DNA from: Salinisphaera sp. UBA1666
GTDB taxonomy: Bacteria; Pseudomonadota; Gammaproteobacteria; Nevskiales; Salinisphaeraceae
Direction of reading: 5' to 3'
Length of the DNA: 14,307 nucleotides
Assembly (NCBI GenBank): GCA_002320455.1
Contig: DCKU01000021.1
Span: forward strand, 1-14,307
In this document: positions 6,912 to 13,396 of the stretch, one piece after another
Layout of the letters: each line of letters begins with the position of its first letter
Position numbering within the stretch: the first letter of the stretch is position 1
Translations under genes and position numbers: made by a program
Notes under the pieces: model-generated
The model's input: only the letters and a program-made list of their open reading frames with translations
Database searches by the model: none
What the model was told of the DNA's origin: nothing

Positions 6912-8315
6912 ATGACAGCTACGCAAAAGAGGCGGCCGGCATACCGCGTCGTCGTGAATTACCTAGAACAGGTTATCCAGAGTCGGGGGGCGCATAACGA
7001 CGAGCCACTGCCGTCGGTGCGCGCGCTGTGCGCGCAATTCAACAGGTCGCCTCCCACGATCGTACGCGCATACACAGATCTCGAAGCCCGCGAATTGATA
7101 TACGCCAAGCCGCGCCGCGGCTACTTCGTCAGCTCGAAAGCATGCCGCGTGTTGATCGAACCTGGCCGTAATTTGCTCGAAACGGTCTACACGAACGCAC
7201 GCAAGCCTGGCGTGGTGCCGTTGTCAATTGATGCGCCCCACTATTTCTCGCCGTTGCGCCATCACGCCTCGGACCTGAATCGAACGCCAGCGGACATCCC
7301 GCACGAAACCCTCCGCGGGCCGTCGTTCGCGGGCAGCCCGCCTTTGCGCGCGGCCATTGCCGAAATAGTTCTCGGCCGCCACTACGGCTACGACGATCTT
7401 TTCATCGTGTCGTCGTTCCAGAATGCGCTGGCGGCCGCTATTCGCTCGCGCTGTCGCGGCCGTAAGGTGCTGGTCGAGACGCCCTGCACCTGGGCGATCC
7501 CGCGCGTGTTAGACATGCTCGGCCTGGAGGCCGTTGAGTTCGATATGCGCGATGATCCGGATACGTTGGTCGCGCGCCTTGCTGAGGCCTGCGGCCAGGG
7601 CGATATCGCCCTGGCGCTGGTGTCCTCGCGCATGAATCAGATCACCGGTCACTTGCTCGACGAGTCGACGCGGCGCGCTATCGCGACGCTGTTCGCTCAG
7701 AATCAGATTCACGTGGTCGAAAACGCGAGCTACGCCGATCTGTGCTTTGTCGACACGCCCCGTTTCCACGCGTTGTGCGGCGCGGATAATGTCACTGTCG
7801 TCGGGGGTTTTTCCAAGACCATCGGCCCGGAACTTGGCGCGGCCTATATCGCGACCCGCGAACCCCCGGCTGAGCTTTTCACCTATATCCAGTTTCTGCC
7901 GAACAAGCTGTCGAGCGATGCCCAGGAGCTGCTGGCCGGCGTGTTGCGCAGCGGTGAATACGATCACGCAATCGGCGAGTTGAACGAACGACTCATGGCG
8001 CATCGCGACCGTATGCTCGCCGCGCTCGCCCGCTGCCTGCCCGCATTCCAGTGCGCCTACGACAGCCCGGCGGGCGGCGCGGTCATCTGGGTGCGTATGC
8101 CTGAGACAATCCGGGCCGATACGTTGCTCCGCGATGTGCTCGCTCATTGCATCACCATCGCGCCCGGCAACCTCTTTTCGGTCTATGGCCGTTTCGCACA
8201 CTGCCTGCGGTTGAGCTATGCGACCGATTGGAGCCTGCCCGTGGAGCAAGCCATACGCACCATCGGGCATTGTCTGGATCGTCGGCTGCATGCCGCGAGT
8301 ACGCGCGCGGGTTAG
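6912..8315 (+). CDS. MocR-type regulator (GntR winged helix plus aminotransferase-like domain)
   Basis: Predicted transcription factor of the MocR/GabR class. The 467-residue product has an N-terminal GntR winged helix (about 10-73), with PSVRALCAQFNRSPPTIVRAY as the helix-turn-helix and RRGYFV as the wing. This is followed by a fold-I aminotransferase-like domain (about 105-460). That domain retains the lysine expected to bind pyridoxal phosphate (Lys302 in GGFSKTIGPELG), a cofactor-site tyrosine (Tyr274) and a substrate-carboxylate arginine (Arg433 in CLRLSYA). The position before Tyr274 that normally carries the Asp contacting the cofactor ring reads ENASY, with no Asp, and the RxG phosphate motif after Lys302 is replaced by ELGAAY, so cofactor binding may be weakened. 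It is the only plus-strand gene, converges with the exporter gene and overlaps it by 4 bases. It probably controls the neighbouring amino-acid-type biosynthetic operon; that is inference from position. Confidence 0.85.
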   Translation: MTATQKRRPAYRVVVNYLEQVIQSRGAHNDEPLPSVRALCAQFNRSPPTIVRAYTDLEARELIYAKPRRGYFVSSKACRVLIEPGRNLLETVYTNARKPGVVPLSIDAPHYFSPLRHHASDLNRTPADIPHETLRGPSFAGSPPLRAAIAEIVLGRHYGYDDLFIVSSFQNALAAAIRSRCRGRKVLVETPCTWAIPRVLDMLGLEAVEFDMRDDPDTLVARLAEACGQGDIALALVSSRMNQITGHLLDESTRRAIATLFAQNQIHVVENASYADLCFVDTPRFHALCGADNVTVVGGFSKTIGPELGAAYIATREPPAELFTYIQFLPNKLSSDAQELLAGVLRSGEYDHAIGELNERLMAHRDRMLAALARCLPAFQCAYDSPAGGAVIWVRMPETIRADTLLRDVLAHCITIAPGNLFSVYGRFAHCLRLSYATDWSLPVEQAIRTIGHCLDRRLHAASTRAG

Positions 8316-9253
8316 TGCGTCGCATTGCTCGACTCGTCGGCGATCGAAGCCGGCCGGGCGCGCCGGCGCAACATGCTCAGGATCAGCCCGGTCATGATCA
8401 GAATGCAGCCGATCCATTGCTCTGGCGTGAGCACTTCGTCGAGCACAACCCGCGCCGTCAGCAGGCCGGTCACCGGCACGAGCAGCGACAGCGGCGCGAT
8501 CTTTGCCGCCGGGTAATCGGCCAGCAGCCGACTCCAGGTGCCGAACGCGAACAGCGTGGCGCCATACGCGAGATAGCAGCCGGCAAAAACGGTCATCCAG
8601 CTCCATGAGACCGTGGCCATGCTCATCGCGCCTGGGCCGTTGAGAGCCATCGACAATGCCAGCAATGGAATCGGCGGGATGGCACTCGACCATACGACCA
8701 GGCTGAGCATGTTCAGGTCGCGGTCGTGTGCGCGGGCATCGGCACTCGCCAGCCGAATGATCAGATTCGATATGCCCCAGAACAGCGCCCCGACCATCGT
8801 GAATACGAACGCCGGCAGCGGGATGGCGACCAGCCGGTGGGCGTCGGCGCTGGCACCAACCAGATACAGGCCCACCCCGGCGACCAGCATCCCGACGAGC
8901 TGGCGCGCGGTGATGCGTTCGCCAAGCACCGGCGCGGCGAGCAGGATCGTGAAAAACGCCTGCGACTGCAGCACCACCGAGGCAACCCCCGCCGGCATAC
9001 CGATATGCATCGCGTAGAACAGGCAGCCGAACTGGCCCACACCCGAGGTCAGCCCGTACCCGATCCAGAAGCGATTCGGTGTCGCCGGCCGGGCGATGAA
9101 CACAACCGCCGGCAGCAAGGCCAGTACGTAGCGAAGGGCCGCTAGAAGCAGCGGCGGAAAGCCTTGCAGGCCGAGCTGTATGACCGTGAAGTTGGCACCC
9201 CAGACCGATACGACCAACAACGCCAGGGCCAGATCACGATAGGCCAAGGTCAT
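8312..9253 (-). CDS. eamA: EamA/DMT-family exporter
   Basis: Ten-helix drug/metabolite transporter that resembles E. coli EamA (YdeD), the O-acetylserine/cysteine exporter. The 313 residues comprise two EamA repeats (about 8-133 and 148-295). Characteristic stretches are VWGANFTVIQLGL (17-29), MPAGVASVVLQSQAFFTILL (86-105), LGER (110-113) and APLSLLVPVTGL (253-264), followed by LDE (271-273). These match my recollection of EamA closely. The gene starts 2 bases after the panB-like stop and is the last gene of the biosynthetic operon, suggesting export of an amino-acid-like product or of a toxic intermediate. Its TAA stop lies inside the end of the convergent regulator gene. Confidence 0.88.
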   Translation of the reverse strand: MTLAYRDLALALLVVSVWGANFTVIQLGLQGFPPLLLAALRYVLALLPAVVFIARPATPNRFWIGYGLTSGVGQFGCLFYAMHIGMPAGVASVVLQSQAFFTILLAAPVLGERITARQLVGMLVAGVGLYLVGASADAHRLVAIPLPAFVFTMVGALFWGISNLIIRLASADARAHDRDLNMLSLVVWSSAIPPIPLLALSMALNGPGAMSMATVSWSWMTVFAGCYLAYGATLFAFGTWSRLLADYPAAKIAPLSLLVPVTGLLTARVVLDEVLTPEQWIGCILIMTGLILSMLRRRARPASIADESSNATH

Positions 9254-9255
9254 GC

Positions 9256-10056
9256 TCAGCTGTCTTGCGGGAACAGCCCCTCGCGCACATCGTCGGCGAA
9301 GCGCGCGGCGGCCTCCTCGATGCCTGGCTTGAGGTCCTGGTATATACGCGCGAAGCCGGGAATGTCGTCGCCGGTCAGGCCGAGAATATCTTCGGTGACC
9401 AGCACCTGGCCGTCACATCCCAGCGAGGCGCCGATACCGATCGTGGGCACTGTCACCGATTTTGTAACCAGATCGGCGGTTTCCGAATAGATGCCCTCGA
9501 GCAGTAGGGAGAAGGCCCCGGCATGGGCCATCATCTTGGCCTGCTTGACCAGCTCGCTCGACGCGGTCTTGCCCTTGCCTTGCCGTCTGAATCCGCCTTG
9601 AGCGTTGACGTGTTGCGGCATCAGGCCGATATGCGACATCACCGGGATGCCGCGCTGCACGAGAAAGGCCACGGTTTCAGCCATCGCCTCGGTACACTCG
9701 AGCTTGACCGCATCGGCACCACCTTCCGCGATCACGCGGGCGGCGCTTTCGTAGGCCTGCTGCGGCGAACGCTCGAAGCTCGCGAACGGCAGATCACACA
9801 CCAGCAACGGCCGCTGTCTGACCCGATCCACGGCGGCGCAGTGGCCGATCACAGTGTCCAGCGGCAGACCGAGTGTGCTCGACATGCCGTACTCGACCAT
9901 GGCCATCGAGTCGCCCACGATCAGCACGTCAGTCACGGAATCGATCAAGCGTGCCATCCAGGCTGAGTAGGCTGTCAGCGAAACGATCTTGTCGCCGCCT
10001 TTCATGCGGCGAATTGTCGGCACGGTCAGCCTTTTGTTGGTGCGGTGAGCGGACAT
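9256..10056 (-). CDS. panB: PanB-like 3-methyl-2-oxobutanoate hydroxymethyltransferase
   Basis: PanB transfers a hydroxymethyl group from 5,10-methylene-tetrahydrofolate to 2-oxoisovalerate, giving ketopantoate. The 266-residue product has the full TIM-barrel family layout, with metal and catalytic positions present: Asp49 (VGDS), Asp88 (CDLPF), Lys118 and Glu120 (AVKLE), His142 (SHIGLMPQ) and Glu187 (LLLEGIY), plus VPTIGIGAS.CDGQVLV (203-220). Several otherwise strongly conserved neighbours differ: GDSMAM for GDSLGM, TLGLPLD for TLPVTLD, and SHIGLMPQ for GHIGLTPQ. GGGAG-like GGGAG at 10061-10065 lies 4 bases before the ATG and is a plausible ribosome-binding site. No panC or panD is adjacent. 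Its place between the glutamate-mutase large subunit (24 bases upstream) and the exporter suggests a dedicated role on a related keto acid rather than housekeeping pantothenate synthesis, but the latter cannot be excluded. Confidence 0.88.
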   Translation of the reverse strand: MSAHRTNKRLTVPTIRRMKGGDKIVSLTAYSAWMARLIDSVTDVLIVGDSMAMVEYGMSSTLGLPLDTVIGHCAAVDRVRQRPLLVCDLPFASFERSPQQAYESAARVIAEGGADAVKLECTEAMAETVAFLVQRGIPVMSHIGLMPQHVNAQGGFRRQGKGKTASSELVKQAKMMAHAGAFSLLLEGIYSETADLVTKSVTVPTIGIGASLGCDGQVLVTEDILGLTGDDIPGFARIYQDLKPGIEEAAARFADDVREGLFPQDS

Positions 10057-10080
10057 AGGTCTCCCGATGGGTCAGATAAA

Positions 10081-11376
10081 TCAGGTGGCGCGCGATGCTC
10101 GATAGCAGTTGGCCTTGAACCAAAGCATCTCGATCAGCTCATCGGAGCTGATGTCGCGCGCTGGTGGGTCGAACTGTCGAAGGCCGTGCGGGCGCGGAAT
10201 CTTGCCGCGCCTTGCCCATCGCAACTCGCCATCGGCGTTGATCAGGGTGCGCGTGACGCCTGGGTTATCGGGGTGCAGCCAGTACGGCACATCGAGCATC
10301 CCGCGTTTGAATGCGCGGATAATGGCCGTGCCGATATCGTCATGAAGCGCAAGCACCGCGTCGACGATGCAGGCCGCCTCCGCGGCACAGTCTTGCGCAT
10401 GGTCTTGCACGGCCGGTGTATTGAGGTCCCCGGTTTCGTCAGTTTCCTGGGCCTGAGTGGCAGCTAATGCGATGGCGTCCAGGTTTGAAGCGACCGTTGG
10501 TATCTCGATTGCTTCGGACGGCGTTTTCACGATGATCCGGTGGCAGCCGCCGGCAACGCCGACTTTTGTGGCATCCACGATCAGATTGCACGCCCCTTCG
10601 TATGTGTTTGGGAACACGCCCATATACATGTAGAAAACGACGTGCCAGTCATCGGCGCCCAAGTAGTGCGCGGCGAGGCGCCTGAGCGCGATCAGTGATC
10701 CGACATCCTGTGTGTCGCTGGTGCCCTGGGCGAGGCTTGGCGAGACGCTACGCACCCCATATTCGCGAAAGAAAAGCGCCTCAATCAGCGTAATGGCTAT
10801 AAGGAGGCTCGGCGGGGATAGCTGGCCCAACATGCAGCCGCCGAAACTCTCGATGTGCGCGCTCGGCCCGGCCTGCGAGAGTATCCTGCAGCCTTGCTTC
10901 CATGCGCTCACCGCCTCCGGGATTGGCGTCCTGCTGTAGCGCAAGCAATAGGAAATCGGCCCGCCCTCGGTGGCGGGTAACCCAAGAACGACAAGCTGCT
11001 CGAAAATGCGCTCCGGTAGCGCCGTGCCATGGCGAACCTGCACCGGGAAGGTCATGTCGTGAATGCCTTCTATCAGCGCGGCCGTGATGTGTGGCGCGTG
11101 AGTCAGGATCGGATAGCCGTTCAGATCGCCCTGCCCTTCGATCACTGTGCGCGGCGTGATGTAGTCGCCGACACGGGTGTAGGCGTCGAGCGTGATGGTT
11201 CCGACTGTCGGATGGCGGCTAGATTTGACTGCTGCGAGCCCCTCGCGCATCCGGTGCGGTTCGCCGAAGCCCATCCGAGGCTGAAAGACGATGCGGCCCT
11301 CGCGTGCGGATGACTCGACGAATGGGCCGAAAGCCGCCGGCGAAGCGGTCGATGAATCACTCCAAGGGCTGTTCAT
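10081..11376 (-). CDS. glmE: Glutamate (methylaspartate) mutase large subunit, epsilon/GlmE
   Basis: Catalytic subunit of adenosylcobalamin-dependent glutamate mutase, which converts L-glutamate reversibly to (2S,3S)-3-methylaspartate. The 431-residue product has the expected barrel motifs: QPRMGFG (32-38), TVGTITLDAYTRVGDY (57-72), FPVQVRHG (110-117), ATEGGPISYCLRYSR (135-149), HIESFGGCMLGQL (174-186) and WHVVFYMYMGVFP (244-256). The substrate-binding arginines (Arg34, Arg68, Arg115) and Glu137, Tyr143 and Tyr147 correspond to Arg66, Arg100, Arg149, Glu171, Tyr177 and Tyr181 of the Clostridium enzyme, with nearly the same spacing, so it should be active. It is about 50 residues shorter than the clostridial protein, mainly at the N-terminus. 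The ATG overlaps the upstream PP-loop gene by 4 bases. No methylaspartate ammonia-lyase is nearby, arguing for biosynthesis rather than glutamate fermentation. The reactivating protein (GlmL/MutL) is not in the window. Confidence 0.92.
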   Translation of the reverse strand: MNSPWSDSSTASPAAFGPFVESSAREGRIVFQPRMGFGEPHRMREGLAAVKSSRHPTVGTITLDAYTRVGDYITPRTVIEGQGDLNGYPILTHAPHITAALIEGIHDMTFPVQVRHGTALPERIFEQLVVLGLPATEGGPISYCLRYSRTPIPEAVSAWKQGCRILSQAGPSAHIESFGGCMLGQLSPPSLLIAITLIEALFFREYGVRSVSPSLAQGTSDTQDVGSLIALRRLAAHYLGADDWHVVFYMYMGVFPNTYEGACNLIVDATKVGVAGGCHRIIVKTPSEAIEIPTVASNLDAIALAATQAQETDETGDLNTPAVQDHAQDCAAEAACIVDAVLALHDDIGTAIIRAFKRGMLDVPYWLHPDNPGVTRTLINADGELRWARRGKIPRPHGLRQFDPPARDISSDELIEMLWFKANCYRASRAT

Positions 11377-12914
11377 CGACCCGATATGACAGTGGTGGAT
11401 ACCGTTCGACCGTCTTCGTCCCGTATGTCTACTGCGGCCTTGTGTGGATCGCCTTCACGCACGCGTGCCAGCAGCGTATCCCGTTTACTGAAACTGATTT
11501 CCGGCTGGCACCAAAGGTGGCGCATGTTCGCGATCGGCAAGCCTGAATAGTTCTCAAGCAGCGGTCGCAGCAGATCGTTGTCGTCGTCACCACTGAGGAT
11601 GTCTCGGATGTCTTCGACGTTGGCCTTGAGCTCGGGATGCTGTGTCTCGATCCAGTCGACTAGACGCAACCCTTCCCCAACGAACGGTGAGAAGACCATG
11701 CAAATCGACTGCTCGAGTGAGATCCGGTGCGCTTCCTCGCAGAACTGCACCATGCGCGACCGCATGGACTCGATGCGCGCAGGTGTGGAATAGCGCGCGA
11801 GCACAATATCCTGCAGATCCTGCGGTATCTGCTTTTTGGCCATGAGTGTTTGGCCAAGCTGGACGTATTCGCGCACGCCCTGCTCGTAACTCCGCTTTTC
11901 GACGTACTCGGCTTTCAGGCCTCGCAAGTGGGCCATGACAGCGGGATTCGCGCAGTCGGATTCGGTGAAACTGAAGGCCAGCTCGTCGATCTCGAATCCC
12001 AGAAAGCCGGTTATCAAGTCGCGATGCGCATCGAGGTCGTAGTGAACCAGGTCGTATATCGAGATGAATTCCGGAATATGCGCAACGTCGCCGGCTGCGA
12101 CCTCGCGTCGATCGAGCGCCTCGTGTTCGTTCGAGCCGTGAATCTCCGAATAGTAGGCGCGGCCAATAGCATTGAGTCCCTTGAGCACGCCGTGAAAACC
12201 GCGGTCACGCAGTGATCGCATATCTGCGCCGGCCTGCCGCGCCAAACGCATGATCCACGCGTAATAGGTGCGCTGTTCCTCTGCCGAATCGCCCGTGAAA
12301 ACGGCATCAACCGGCGTGCCGTACCAGGCAGACCGGCCGAAGAAATTGGCGACATTCAGGTTGCAGGCGTTGCAGAAGGTCGGCCGCCCGTCGCCCTGGG
12401 TGCGATGCCCGTTGAGCAGGATGTCGCGGCGATTGATGCTGCGTAGCGACTCCGGGAAGGGCAAGTCCACGTGGAATGGTCTGACTTGGTCGAGATCGTT
12501 GACCAACAACTCGACGCGGTCGTCTTCGAGCATGTCCAGGCGTCGATAGACTCGATCGATGTTTTCCATCACGGCCTTCGGCACACCCGCGTGACGCATC
12601 GTTGCCGAGCGGAGCATGAAGGTGCTTCCGTGCTCATTCGCGAGCCGCAGCTGTACGGCGCGCAGGAATGCCACCGTGTATGTGCTGTCTTTGCCACCGC
12701 CGTAGGCCACGAGCAACGTGCGCGACGAGAGTCCATCAACGCCGTACTTACGCACCAGGCGGTTCGCCAACAGATCGATGCCGGCGATCTCTTTCAACGA
12801 AAAGAACGACAGCAGCTTTGTCTGAAGCATGCTGTCCGGCGTTTTCTCCGGGACGGACGCGGACGTGCTTTTCATGGCCGAGCCTCTACATAGTCTTTGT
12901 TGGGGCACATTCAT
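11373..12914 (-). CDS. PP-loop ATP-pyrophosphatase-family enzyme, function unknown
   Basis: The product (513 residues) belongs to the adenine-nucleotide alpha-hydrolase-like superfamily by its PP-loop LLVAYGGGKDSTYT (residues 67-80), the SGGxDS-type motif that holds the ATP phosphates. Such enzymes adenylate a carbonyl or carboxyl group and release pyrophosphate, forming amides or thio-products. Further landmarks are a CNAC motif (C181, C184), a second nucleotide-site candidate FTGDSAEEQ (206-213) and a third conserved-looking cysteine in ESDCANP (C321). The C-terminal half (about 330-513) is helical and not recognised. I cannot assign it to a named family; it is not a typical QueC, TtcA, GuaA or asparagine synthetase. 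It lies between the two glutamate-mutase subunits with 4-base ATGA overlaps on both sides, so it almost surely works in the same pathway. An alternative start at 12875, with AGAGG 7 bases upstream, would remove 13 residues. Confidence 0.82.
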   Translation of the reverse strand: MNVPQQRLCRGSAMKSTSASVPEKTPDSMLQTKLLSFFSLKEIAGIDLLANRLVRKYGVDGLSSRTLLVAYGGGKDSTYTVAFLRAVQLRLANEHGSTFMLRSATMRHAGVPKAVMENIDRVYRRLDMLEDDRVELLVNDLDQVRPFHVDLPFPESLRSINRRDILLNGHRTQGDGRPTFCNACNLNVANFFGRSAWYGTPVDAVFTGDSAEEQRTYYAWIMRLARQAGADMRSLRDRGFHGVLKGLNAIGRAYYSEIHGSNEHEALDRREVAAGDVAHIPEFISIYDLVHYDLDAHRDLITGFLGFEIDELAFSFTESDCANPAVMAHLRGLKAEYVEKRSYEQGVREYVQLGQTLMAKKQIPQDLQDIVLARYSTPARIESMRSRMVQFCEEAHRISLEQSICMVFSPFVGEGLRLVDWIETQHPELKANVEDIRDILSGDDDNDLLRPLLENYSGLPIANMRHLWCQPEISFSKRDTLLARVREGDPHKAAVDIRDEDGRTVSTTVISGR

Positions 12915-13396
12915 CCCGTGAGCACACGCGGCTTGTTCGCATGGCTCGCGACGAAGTTGCGCATGAATCGGTTGAAGGCCGGGATGGCGCTCTCGCCATA
13001 GAAGACGCGCTCGTATCCGGCGCGGATCAGTGCCTCGGCAGCCAGCCGGTAGCGGGCCGTTTCTACGGCGATCTGGCCGCCGATGACGAATGGCGGCGTA
13101 CTCGAACCAAGCCGGGCGCGGGCGATGTGCATCAGCTCGCCGCCTTGCTGGCTTCCATGACCGTTCACTGTCGACACGATGACTAAATCGGGCTTCTGCG
13201 CTACGACTTCATCTGCCGTGTGCGTGTAGGGCACACAGCACCCCAGGCAGTCGACTGCCGCGCCATGCTCTGCCACCAACAAACGCATATACATCAGATT
13301 CCACGTGTGGGAATCCGACGGAATCGTCGTGATGAGAACGTGCGGCACGTCTTTTCCGGGCGCTACGGTTTCGCTCTGGCGGATACCCATGGCCAT
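12911..13396 (-). CDS. glmS: Glutamate (methylaspartate) mutase small B12-binding subunit, sigma
   Basis: Cobalamin-binding subunit that pairs with the large subunit to form glutamate mutase. The 161-residue product has a Rossmann-like B12 domain: VLITTIPSDSHTWNLMYM (20-37) holds the DxH element with His30 as predicted lower axial ligand to cobalt. Next come LGCCVP (51-56), PDLVIVSTVNGHG (69-81) for the nucleotide-loop pocket and VIGGQ (104-108). The classical DxHxxG reads DSHTWN here, a form I recall from mutases in actinobacterial biosynthetic clusters. The ATG overlaps the upstream synthetase-like stop by one base (TGATG) and its stop overlaps the PP-loop start. A start two codons later (13390) is equally open. 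The symbol refers to the mutase, not to glucosamine-6-phosphate synthase. Confidence 0.9.
   Translation of the reverse strand: MAMGIRQSETVAPGKDVPHVLITTIPSDSHTWNLMYMRLLVAEHGAAVDCLGCCVPYTHTADEVVAQKPDLVIVSTVNGHGSQQGGELMHIARARLGSSTPPFVIGGQIAVETARYRLAAEALIRAGYERVFYGESAIPAFNRFMRNFVASHANKPRVLTG

Noticed and set aside
7509..8693. Minus-strand frame of 394 codons opposite the regulator and exporter
   Set aside because: It overlaps two well-supported genes, and its translation shows no domain; a GC-rich shadow frame.
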